NCBI RefSeq assembly: GCF_001949145.1
Contig: NW_019091364.1
Coordinates: 1,732,516 to 1,796,515, forward strand
Length of the DNA stretch: 64,000 nt
Source of the DNA: Acanthaster planci
Lineage: Eukaryota; Echinodermata; Asteroidea; Valvatida; Acanthasteridae
Direction: 5' to 3'
Each line of letters opens with the position of its first letter. The first letter of the stretch is position 1. Both the position numbers and the translations under genes were made by a program. Under the pieces are notes generated by a model that was not told the origin of the DNA, did no database searches, and was given only the letters and a program-made list of their open reading frames with translations. Below are positions 23,268-34,800 of the stretch, one piece after another.

Positions 23268-26246
23268 TTGTGTCCCGCATAATAACAGGTCACAATTCAA
23301 TAACAGCCCCCCCCTTATTGTTGACCCTTCACCAACTGAACACACACGTGCACACACGAGTTGTATGTAAACTAGGCCACACCATATGGTCGGGGATGTT
23401 TGCCTATGGATGCCAGGCCTCGCGATTGGATTATGTTCCGTTCCATTGTCTCTCTCTCGCTCTGTTCTTTTCCTTTGTTCACAGCAGTTGCTGACAACTC
23501 TAGCGTGGAAATTTTTTGAACTGATGATGCTCTCTGTAGCACCTGGTCTGTTGTCCTTGTCGGCACATTTGGTGAATGTTTTCATCAAACAAAATCAAAC
23601 ACACGACGCATGAGTTGTTGTCCTCTGCATAACCATGTTTAAAAATTAGGTGCACTTGCTTACCCACAAAAAAGCTGACTTGTTTGATTTCACATTTGTT
23701 TGAAAATGAAAGTGGTAAATTCAACTTGTTCGCGGCCAAGAGTGCTGTTGCCCTGAACTCCTTGCATGTAGTGTAAATGTCTCTGCAGTTTCCCCCAATT
23801 TGAGCCGATTAACAGTAACATTGAACCCCATCTCCCTTGAGTGATTTACATGGAACCTTCAACATCCCTGCAAATCCCAACACCGTATAATAAACTGTGC
23901 ACACAAACAGTTGGACTCTGTTTACAATGTATTTGTGGTATGCCTAATCCCATACAAAACCCAGTCAGTTTACTAGTGTAGTACTCATTCCAACAGATTC
24001 CAACAAACCTTAGTGTTGGAGTTTGGTAATTTGGGGATTTCTAGGGTTCAATAGTATAAACCTAAAACAGACTCCATGGATGTCTTACAAATCAATCAGC
24101 ATTCTGTAATAAGAAATATGGATATTTTCCTCCCCATTTTACCCTTGTATCCCCTTCTGCTTGGGCTTCGCTCTCAATATAACCCTGGAACTAAGTTACA
24201 CCACAAAAGCCCGTTTGTCTGTTTTTGTGAGCCTGCACACAATCTCTGAAGTGGTTTCTGACCGACGCTGACCAAAATGGAGCTCGGCATCTCACGAGGG
24301 GAAATCAAAAGAGCTCCTGCCAGCAAGCGGCAGTGACCCTGAACATAAACTAGTCACTGCGTTTACTAGTATGTAGGCCTCTTGATGCTGAATTGCCACG
24401 ATGTTTAATGCGCGCACACCTGTTGGCCTAATTAAGCATTCACCAAATGTGCTACATTTGGTAACAGCTGCTCGGATCCCGGAGTGTCCCAAATTTGCAT
24501 GTCGGCTTTACACAGAAAACAAAAAATGTGCATGAAATTTGCGAGATGCATAATGCGCTCGCTGTTCATACGGTGGGAATGGAGCGTTTTCATTCAGAGT
24601 TTTTTGCTTTGTCAAATTGACCTGATGCTTCGAATGCTTTGACTTTTAAAATTCTGCCAGAAGGAAGGTCTGTTCACATAAAAAGAATTGATGCTCCATA
24701 AATTGCAGTCGGTTTTGGGCACACAGCTCGCGGCGTTCACGGGGAAGTTACATGAACTGCTGATAAATGGCGCGGGTATTGCGAAGGATCTGCAGACCAG
24801 ACATTTGTTGCTCTTCTCTCACAAAAGCAGAGGAGCAACAGTCGTGTGAAGGGTCAATGCTAAACGTAGCTTCTGAATAGAGACGCAATAAAATTCAGTC
24901 CATTTCGGCCTGTGGCACAGGTGATTATCACACGGCTACCGTTTCGGGCACTTTGTGCTGCTGTCGACGCTGCCTGCTTTTTCTTGTCTGACTCCCAGGG
25001 AAGAAAGCGATCGGGAATTCTGCCGTTGCTCCGTCTTGTTGCAAGGACAACCCTCTCTCGCTGAACACTGTGTGGATGGCATCTCCATAATAGAACAACT
25101 TTGGGTCGCATTTCCTTAATTGAAGTTCATGCACTGTGAATCTGTGACAAGATTCAATGAAATAAATCTTCACTGTTTTTATGTAGCTTTCATGTACTCC
25201 TTTTTAGATGCATTGGAAGGAATACATGTGCATCCAACTCTTCTTGTCATCCGTGCCTAGGTTTCATAAGTCAGGTGGTTACTGTTAACCTCTATGATGC
25301 AGGTTCTGGTAAGGCTTGGAACTCAAAGAAGGTAGTGCTGACCAAATGTGACTCATTTTGTTGGGTTGCGTCACGTGCTTCCTTTGTTTCAGTGATCAAC
25401 TTTTCTTGAAATTTCACTTTCTATAATTGTAACCCTCTGATTAAAGCAAACAACCCGAAGTCAATTCCATTACTTACAGTCAGACACGGAGAGAGTGCCG
25501 TTTGTTTATGAGACTCTGCCACTGACATGCACAGTATATAAACCTCGGGCAGATTTAATAAGACGGTAAACAAATTGAATTACGGACAAGCTGAAACCGT
25601 TCACCCCCGAAAATGCACCTACGTGCCGTACAGATTCTAAGAATTTCCCATCTATATTTGCCGTTTGTTTTGAGGTTTGTGTTCCTTTTTTTTTTGGTCA
25701 CAAAAATGAAATCCTTGCTCTGTTGTGTGATCAACAGATATTTTCTAACCAAACGGACCAACAAGCACATAGACAAATCCCATAAGATAGCAGGTCTTTG
25801 TACCGGTTGGTGTCATTGGCAAGCCTGTTATGTTTATAGCACCAACTACAAAAGAGATGTTGGAAACACAAGGCAGATGTATTGGACAGAATAGCAGAGC
25901 ACTGTTATGGTTGTTTATCTAAAATCAATAATGTGAGGAAGGGTTTGATGATATGGATGTTTGCTTTTATTGGGCCGGAATAAATCAATAGATGCCAGAA
26001 CTGCAGCTCAACTTTAATGAGCAGATCTACAGAAATCGGCTCAGGGATGCACAGTGCAGAATCAGGAGGCAGAGTATTGAGGCGTTTATCAGTTTTTGTG
26101 GTAATGAAATCTTTTGAATTCCTGAATGGCATCCGTGCATGGTAGCCGGCCGAGCCAAAGAAACATGGCTGGAGAAGGCAGTGAGGAAGTGTTTGAACTT
26201 AAACATGGGAGAACAGATCACAGATTAATAGGCTTGGTGTATTAAA

Positions 26247-26345
26247 CCTTCGTCACAAAATAGGGACTGACAGCCCAATCCCGCCTGTCAGCCCAGGTGG
26301 GATTCAAACCTGGGTGGCCAGGGTGGAAGGCGCCGGACAGTACCC
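26247..26345 (-). mobile_element. tRNA-derived SINE, copy 2 (truncated)
   Basis: On the minus strand the B-box GGTTTGAATCC (26300-26310) is followed by the same body as copy 1: GATTGGGCTGTCAGTCCCTA (complement of 26261-26280) matches the copy-1 segment at 3819-3839. The tRNA head is partly preserved and the A-box is not clear. Only about 100 bp remain. Confidence 0.65.
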
Positions 26346-28894
26346 CATAATTAGGCATGAAAGGGAACACAAATGGGATTTCTGGTGATGTCAGATCAAA
26401 TTTTTGCATTAAGAGTTTGCAGAAGTTCAACACACCTCATATCCCAGCTTGAGTGGATTTCACCGCTGACATTTCATGATGTCGAATTCACTTTGCTTGT
26501 CATGTTTGACGTTTGCCTGAAGTACAAACCCGGCTGTTGTGGTGTCCAGTTGGAAATCCCGGCTGACTTTTTCCCCCCGGAGGTCCCAGGTTTTACTCGG
26601 TCGTTCACCCTTTGCAATCTTCCCGTGGGTAGTTGACTGTGAGATGGCCTGCACCTCCGAGCAGGGGTTTGTAGGAGTATTTGAGTCTCTGATTCCTTTG
26701 TCACAGTGTGGCTGAAAGCTGTGACTGGATGGTGTCGATAATTCTTTCAGGAGAAATTGTCAATGACGCCTTCCAACCACCTAAATGTAACAAGAATTCT
26801 TTAATCAAGTGATTCAAACGATCAAATCAATTTGACTGAATCATTTCAATTTCAACCGTTGTGTATCCTGTCTCGCATTCAGTCACAACACTTGAGGCAC
26901 ATGCATGCTCCGACATTACAGGAGGTTGCTTTCAAAAGATTTAGATTCAATCTCAACATTCATGCACACCAAGCTAACATTGTTGTTGACTCTTTCTCAA
27001 CGGATGAAGTTTCAGTCTGCATTGACAGGCCTTCCGCTTTAACTCAATTACCAAATGTGTGGCCGGTGTTCAGACAAGATGTTTCCAATGATTCCCCCCC
27101 TCCCTTCGTGTGACTGGAGACTGATGTTTGTGTTATCTACGACGCACGAGCCCGTCCTGTGTGTCTGCCTCAGCAGAAAAAGAAATCATTAAATTATAGC
27201 AGGACACCTGCTGATAATTAAGTGCAACATGAAATGCCTGCCATTCGCTGCTCGGATTTTGAAAAGAAAGCCTTGTTTGTGTTAGATTCATATGGTAAAG
27301 TCTGATCGGCATGGGAAGTGTTGCTGATGGCCTGTCGTGGAGAAATCCGACCTTGCTTGTGGCGAATTGTAGAGACAGAAACAAGATCCACCCGATCAGT
27401 TTGTTGTAGCTTTGTTTAATCAGTTCCATCTAGCAAAGGCTTCTAATTAAAAAAAAAAAGCAAAAATAACCCAAACAAATAAAAACCAGATACTAAGTGC
27501 AGTTGAGTTTGGGGCTTTCAAAAGGGTCGCCTCCCTAGACGGGCAGGTAAAAATTGCCAAGCCAAGTGGAAAAAGTGCAGTCAACAAACTGTAATAGCCC
27601 CCTCTTGTGTTACAAACCAGTCAGCGTGCTCATGTATAAATACATGTGTGCCTCTGTGAATGCCTGATTTGTGTGTATGTACAAACCACGAGTAGAGTTC
27701 ATAGAAAATACAAACAAGTGAATGAGTCTTCCTATAAAGCATTTCTAAAATAAAATAAACAATTTGTTAAGTAGCAACAGTTTTTCTTTTCCACAAGTGA
27801 TATGTATTGGAAAAAGTGTTATGTCTGTTGTTGCTTATAATATGCATGTGTTTTCTGCATTTAAACAATTCTAATCTTATTAAAACATTTGCATTTATTC
27901 TATATGTTAGGAGTTGCCATTCACTTGTATTTTAATATGTGTAGAAATCTTTTTATCAGTAAATTGTTGACAACTTGCTACAAACGCGGTCTCGTAGAAT
28001 GCAATGCTTAATGAGCCGTTTGAAACCAATCCCCCCCAAATTGATTACTTCTTCAGTTGAGTCTTCCTCAGGCCACGTTTTACGACATTACAAGAAAAAT
28101 CTTACCTCCCTCCCCCACCCCGAGGCCTTGAAATTCTCGCTGCTTTGTATTTCTTTTTGGTTTGGCTGCAAGAAATCTGGCATATGCCACTCGATGGACA
28201 GTCGATAGATTTTGCCGGGACAGTAAGGTGCCCGGCTTGCTGGTCTGTCATGCTTTTTGCTGATTGGAGCCATCGGACATCACTTCCGTACAGGTGTACA
28301 TAAATGCACGTAACCCTGGTCTCAAGGGGGCGCCCTTAACTGGACTCCACTTGACATCAAAATTGTAATTGTCAAGTTCATTGTGTACTTTCATGCATTA
28401 TTTTAAACTGCCATAAAATGGTAAAGGAACGTGATTAGGTTAAGCCTTTATAAACTATCTGTCGATAGCAGCACTCTGCGTGGCCATTTGGACAATCTTA
28501 GGTCCAGCTGGTAAAAGTCATGCGTGATTTCACCTTACTCGATGCAATTTTGTTTTGAAAAAATGCTTAACTTCACCCACAATGAGTCTGACACAACCAA
28601 AATACTTCTCAAAGGGGTAACATTCAATGAAAGAAGCATCAACATGTCCCTTGAATATTTTTGAGTAGTACCCCGGTATATATTTCTTTGTTGCCGTTTT
28701 TCTTTTGTTTGAAATTAGTATTCTTTCATAATTGGAAAACTATAAATCTGAATTTTTTTCCAGCCATGATATCAAACTCGTTCCCAATTTTGAAAAAAAT
28801 TCACATTTTATAATGATCCCTGTGTTCCATGCCATTTGTGGTCATATGCATGCATGTCCAATTTTTCTGTTGGATGATGTATTTTGTTTTATAG

Positions 28895-28936
28895 GTTCAA
28901 GGCCTCTCAAAAAAAAGACCTTGTTAGAGCATGGAA
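28895..28936 (+). other. Candidate 42-nt cassette exon of the IA-2-like gene (unproven)
   Basis: A pyrimidine-rich acceptor (ATTTTGTTTTATAG) is followed by 42 nt and a good donor (GTGAGT at 28937). The length is a multiple of three. Entering in the phase left by the exon at 21073, it stays open and would insert 14 residues (around SRPLKKKTLLEHG) between VAGAA and DHQRN. It contains eight consecutive A. The remembered human IA-2 protein has no insertion here and aligns without gaps when the segment is skipped, so it can at most be an alternative exon. Chance is quite possible. Confidence 0.2.
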
Positions 28937-30152
28937 GTGAGTTTGAATCATTCCAAGCACCCAAACAAATATGCGCCACGAGAATGATTATGAAGAACTG
29001 CCTGAACTTGCTCTTGTTTTTTATTTTTTTTAGAGGAGGCCCTCTAGAGCTGAATTTGAGCCAGGTGCCGAAGCCCAGTAGCATTTTGTTTTTTGGGGGA
29101 GGGAAGAGAAACTTCCAACAATAGACGGCTTGTGTCAATGGACTAATCAACACGCTTGATTCCTCAGTGCCGCGGCAACCTAAGGAAGCAGTAAAAACTC
29201 GTCCCGTGCTTACCCGATTAAAATAACCGCCACTGCATCGTTCAACGACGAGGCAGGATGTTGCATACCTGACATCAATCTTGATCTGAGAAAAGAAAAA
29301 GGAGACGAATCCTTTTAACGTCTGAGACCATTTATTCACTTTTCTGGTACGGGCAGGCGAAATGTGTAATGTGCTCGCGCTTGTTTGTGTTAGCAAGGCT
29401 GTAGCTTATTTCATTAGGTTTCGTGTTTCCCCTGGCCCAGTTGTCCAGAATTGCAAGGCTTTTTTTTTTATATATATATTCCGCGGAGTAAGGATTGGGG
29501 AGCAGAAGTAAAGGGACTGGTACGTGTATATTTGCTCATGCATCAGAGGTTTTAATGGAATGAGGCACGGTTCAGGTTCTAGGCTGTCACATTTCAGGTC
29601 GCAAAGAATGAGTTTCCGGAAGGGACCCAAACGTAGCATTACGAGGGCTTGAAATTCTTTCGTCTGCATCTTGAAGCAGCGAGGGAGGTCACGCGTGAAT
29701 TGAACATTTGTGGATAAAACTGCCTTTGGCCAACAAAAACAGCACCTTCCCAGAGAAAGTCTCTGCCTGCATCAACATGCCAGTTCGATCCACAGTGCTT
29801 ATATTTCAGAACTCCACCAACTTCTTCATTTAATAGGGATACACATTTCAGCAGATATGCTGATAAGAACCTGTGAAGCCACAGGACTATTGCTACAGGC
29901 AAATTTAAACATTCCCCTTTCAGAAAAATTTGCAGATCCATCCATTTCCATTATGAGTTGGGAATAATATATGTAATTGAATTACTCGTGAAATTGCAGT
30001 GTGTCCGGTCTGACTGTCTGCTCCAATTTGCTCAATTAATTTTATGACCCTTATTAACTGGGATAATTTTGGAATAATTGCTCTCTGGATTCCACTCGTT
30101 ACATCTCGGTTCGCCTGATTCTTCCATCCATGTTTTCCTCCTCCATTTGCAG

Positions 30153-30220
30153 CTGACCATCAGAGAAATCTGGAAGACATGATGGGAGTCACCATTACTG
30201 AGACGGGGGTTGGCAAACAG
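30153..30220 (+). CDS. IA-2-like receptor pseudo-phosphatase, lumenal ectodomain exon (c)
   Basis: Third recognised exon. The acceptor is ...CTCCATTTGCAG and the donor GTAAGT at 30221. Two bases complete an Ala codon begun in the exon at 21073. The 22 codons then begin DHQRNLEDMMGVTI and end with ETGVGKQ at a codon boundary (phase 0). From memory, human IA-2 ends this domain with ...LQILQTGVGQR; the T-G-V-G-(K/Q)-(Q/R) ending is the strongest signature of the family and marks the last strand of the membrane-proximal domain. The transmembrane exon should follow, but I did not find a phase-compatible hydrophobic exon in the remaining 33.6 kb. Either that intron runs past the window or I missed a short exon. 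Confidence 0.87.
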
Positions 30221-31689
30221 GTAAGTCAACTTTTCCTTTTGGAAGGGGGTAGGTGTTGAATTTCTGTTGTGTCGGTGAAACTCTATTTTGGCTCGCGATG
30301 CCCTAGATCGCAGATGTAACGCCACGTCGCAAGAAGTACCTGATCCTCCCTCTTAACAATTGTGGACGGACACACCCCTTGGCCTAGCCTCCCCCGGGCA
30401 GCGATTGAGCAGATAGGAAATGCACTCAGATTTCATCCTCGGAGAATACCGCAAAAATGGATTGCATGCGGCTGACCGGTAAAACAAGCCATGAGAGGTC
30501 ACTGCCCCTGATAAGAGCGCCCTCTTTGAGTGCGCAGAGAAAATAGAACCCATCTGCTGCATAGACCACAGTATGCAGTGACCTGTCTATGTGGATCATA
30601 TGTTGAAGTCTGGAATTTTATATTGTAAAAAAAGTCATTTTCTGTCATTTCAAATTGGTACAACTGTATTTCAGTGTCTTAATTTTGCAAAAAAAGTGGG
30701 AAATGACTGTGTTAGTATGTTGAAGTAGAACGATGGAGTAATTTCTCATGGATTCCCCTGATTTGGCATCATTCATGATATGTATTTGTAAAAATCAGAT
30801 CCCGGGCTTTTCCTCGGGCAGATTTCGTTGTTTTTATGTATTGTTCGACCTGAAGTCTATTCCTCATGATTGGTTTTGAGAAGTTGAAACACTGAATGCC
30901 TTCTTTGTCAGCGGGAAGACTGTCCCAAGACATTTTGCCTGTGGTTGATGTGTACGAAATTGGGCACCCTGCGCAAGGAGGTCTGGTTTTTTTTTTTACA
31001 AAGCTAAATGCGACAAGAAGAAAGATGTTGCAGTTTGTTGGCTGCGCTCCTTCCACCTCTCGTCACGCTGTGACTGCTGCACACAGAGACCCTGCAAAGC
31101 TTGGCTGGATTTGTGGCTGATTAGCAGACTGAAAAATGTCTGACACGGTTCCATAAATTACCAGCATTTAAAAAAACACAAAACAAACTCGGGAAGCATC
31201 GCCAGAATCGCCCAGCAGTAATGCAACTTATCGCCCCTCAGTCCTGGGATGTATGCACTGAGACGGCTCTTGGCTTTTTACGACTCCATTATGGGAAGAA
31301 TCACCACAAGAAAAGATGGATTTATACACCCCCCCCCGATGTGGAAAAAATGTAAATAAGACTGATGTGTGTTGACTGCAGAGAAGCCCTTAAAAATGGA
31401 CAGTCTTGCGTTAGCTCATTCAGGCACACGGAGGTTACATGTATTTTATAGACTAATGTCCTGTGTTCGCAGCAGCTGTCTTGATCCTGATTGGCCTGTT
31501 GTGAGTTCGGAAGTATTATTTTCGATTGTTAATATCTTTCCAGGAAAAGAAATCAAAGGAGTAGCTTTTATTCCTTTGGCTGCACAATTTCAGGTCTGTT
31601 GAAAATAGTTTCTACATGTCTTGGAGCTCTGTTCATTGTTTCCTGAGTGCAGCACAGTGACAGCAACTGCGCATGCCTTCAAACCCTTA

Positions 31690-31815
31690 CAGGTATCAGG
31701 GTGCTTGTGTTCTTGGGCAAGGCACTGTACAGTAATCTCCCACTTCTTTATGGTAGTTAAGCATTTTTTCCCCTGTTCATTGGCTGCAACTTGGTGATAT
31801 TGTGCTCAGGGCAGT
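31690..31815 (+). repeat. Possible old interspersed repeat
   Basis: The phrase GTTCTTGGGCAAGGCACTGT (31709-31728) resembles the TTGGGCAAGGCACTTTAC motif of dispersed repeats seen in many animal genomes. This rests on recall; there is no second copy in the window and the ends are arbitrary. Confidence 0.3.
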
Positions 31816-34800
31816 CAAGATGAGAGAAGTTCTGTCAGTCCCCAAATCGTCTGGAGAACACAGGAGAGTGACATATTTTATTTAAGGGCAAATTTTCTTT
31901 TCTCGAAACCACAGTTCACAACAGATTATCATTTCTGAGCGCACAGATAGAGACGCATCAAGTTGACGTGTCTGTCTTAGATAATTGCCAAGCAAACGAA
32001 ACTGAGTAGCTTAACCTTCCGAATGGCTCATTTACAATCTACCGACGGTCAAACACCGTAATCTAAGGAGATGATCATTGGGGAAGCATGCAAAAAAGGG
32101 TAGACTCAGCCGCATTGGGAAAGTGGGGAGAAAAAAAAGGAGAAGAGTCTTTTCCCCCCTTAATCTTCTCGAGTCTCTTGCTAAGTCCCATTTGCTGCAT
32201 TAGGAGAGTATCCATACACGTGCACTTAGATGAATTTGCCTAGAAATGGAGCTTTTAAGGAACGATTGCATTAAAAGCCCCCCCCTCCAAATCTAGTGGG
32301 AACCCCTTGCACTGTGAGGTCGTCTCGGTGTGTTCACCCTCTAAATGCTTACTAAAATCCCTGATAGACATTGACCGTTTTTGGGGGGGGTTTTTTTGGC
32401 AAAAAGAGACTGAATTAGCCGTTTTCCGTCACAGATTTTTTGCATTTCTTGAAGTAAGCGTGCATAGTATGTTTGAATTAACTTTCATTGCATCACTTTG
32501 TGCTTGTATTGAGAATATCTTATTTGCATCCAAGGCTATAAAAAAATAAAGGTTGAGGTTGCATTTTTCATGCAAATATCCAAAATGGAAAAAAAAAGAA
32601 AAAATTTCTCCAACCCGAAGGACATTTTGGTAGGGGGTAATTTTCATTTCAAATCACATTAACTTATGCGCCGATGAGCGTCGAGTTACATGCATTAAAC
32701 ACGCTGCTACCGAGTTGTGATTAAATTGGCACATTCGGGTCGCGAGAGGCTTAAAAAGATTTTCCTCAGGGGCACAGGCAAAGGTAATGTCCTGACTTGT
32801 GTTTTAAATTTGTACTTCGATTAGTTTCCACATTTTTCATGCTCTGTTCCACTCAATTAAAATTTGTGCATTCACTTCCCCATTCACTGCCAGCAAAATT
32901 CATCGATTATGATCCTCAATTATTTTTCGATAACATTTTAACCTTTTTGGTTATACTGGTATATATACCGGTAAAATAGGTATATACTGCATATGTCAAT
33001 AGTTAATATTGACATCTGAGCATAAGTTGTGAAACATATGCATTATGTTGTGACAATGCTGATTTTAATGATATCCCCATGTCGAACCAATGTCATACAA
33101 TTGCTTTTATAGTGTCTTTCTTCTCGAGTACACAGTTTTTTATATCAGCAGGACTCTCATTATGCGTGACCCGGTACATGTACATCGAAATCAGGAATAA
33201 GCTGCAAATTGACGTTTTTAGACACACACATGGTCAGAAAGAGAATTTCATAAGCTTTCAAACGTCACCCATTACAAGTGTGTTGATGGTAACCTTTCAT
33301 ACATTCCAAAATATACAGAAACTGTCCCATCGATTTTTTTTCCATATTTACCCACATCCCCACTTTACTTGGCCTTTACGTAAAAACGGCCTCAGCGACT
33401 TATTCGTGATTGCAATGTACCGGGTCATTTATTGTTAGATGTTTTTCACTCACTGTTCCCATTCAATTGCTTTGGTCGATTTATGCCAGGTACAAGTACA
33501 TGTGTAGGTGGAGCCCCTGCGCAATTATATATCACAGGAATTGAAACAGCAGTGTATTTTTTATCATGCGAGGCTAATTTTGGTGTTTTTTTTCAGGCGC
33601 TCAGATAAGACTTGACTTGCACCGTTATCGGATTTGTGAAGCAGTTGTTGTATTGATTCTTCTTGGAAGAAATGTAGACCCTAAAAAAACAACTTCACGC
33701 TGCTCCTTGGCGGTACATGTACTTGCACTTCTGTGCTTATTTTCGTATTCCAAATCTTCAAGTAGCGTGTTTGGCTTTTCGGCTTTGTGATGCCACCCCC
33801 TCTGCTGCAATCATCCTTGGTACTTTGCTCAGTGCCAGTCGGTCGGCCTCAGTAACAAGCCAGATCAATATTGGCTGTTCTTTTCTCTGTTAGCATTCGG
33901 AATCGAGCAAAATGTCCCAACCTCATTATTTTTCGGTTCTCCTGGCCCGCTCCCCCTCGCAAAATAGGCCATTAGCTCTGACCTGTCAGCGGTCGAGAGA
34001 CAAAAAATGACGGGAGAACAAGTGGCTCAGGGTCTGGAAACATCGGCCTAGCTGAATTCCACGGAGGGCAACTGGGAGGAGGGGAATGCCTCCGTTGCCA
34101 TGGCGATAGGCTGGCAATCTAAGATGAGGGGAAAATTGGGTCTGACCGTGTACCTGCTGGCCGTTGGACCAAGGGACCTTCTTGAGCTAGTTGACAGGGA
34201 TGTCTTTGCTTTGCGTCAACCAATAACTAGCAGAAAAATAATTGAGTGAGGCAGAAAACTAAAGAGAAGCATCTCTCCCTGTGTCCAGCTTAATATTTTG
34301 TTGGATGGAGTTGGGTCCATTGGCCGAGTGCATGGCGCGAATACTTGTATGCATTCGGACGATTTTTATGTACGGGTGCCGTCCAGGCAGAGAAAAGTTA
34401 TTATTGTCAAGAAGGTTGGAATGCACAAAATTTGTCAGTTTTCACTGTTAGAAATATATACATACATATGCATAAATTTACCGTGATTGTTCATACTGGT
34501 CTGTGTTATGATGTTAACTAAAATTTACTCTGATGTGAAGTGTGTTTTTTTCCCCAAATGAACAACAAAAAGCGCCTTTTTTTCCGATGAAGAGCAAATG
34601 CAAAGTACCCAGCTTGCATTTATGTCTCCCCAAGAGTAAAACCACACACGTAATTTGATTTCATTTGCTTTTCCATTTAAAACAAAATTTGAGGGAGGTA
34701 ACTTGAGACAAATTGACTTGCCCGTTTTGTGAGGGAAGGAAACACCTTCAAAGATTTATGCTTAAAAAGAATGGTTTGGACCTGAAATTGAAGCATCCAT

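Larger units (their letters stand above)
21153..30152 (+). other. Intron (9,000 bp) of the IA-2-like gene
   Basis: GT (21153) and AG (30151-30152) boundaries with matching phase 1 define this intron. It holds an imperfect X-box (21175-21188), a perfect X-box (22307-22320), an alternating purine-pyrimidine tract (23241-23267), a SINE copy (26247-26345) and a candidate 42-nt cassette exon (28895-28936). I see nothing else supportable. Confidence 0.82.

Noticed and set aside
28842-29396. 184-codon minus-strand open frame
   Set aside because: Low-complexity Lys/Phe-rich translation of A/T runs with no splice signals; chance.
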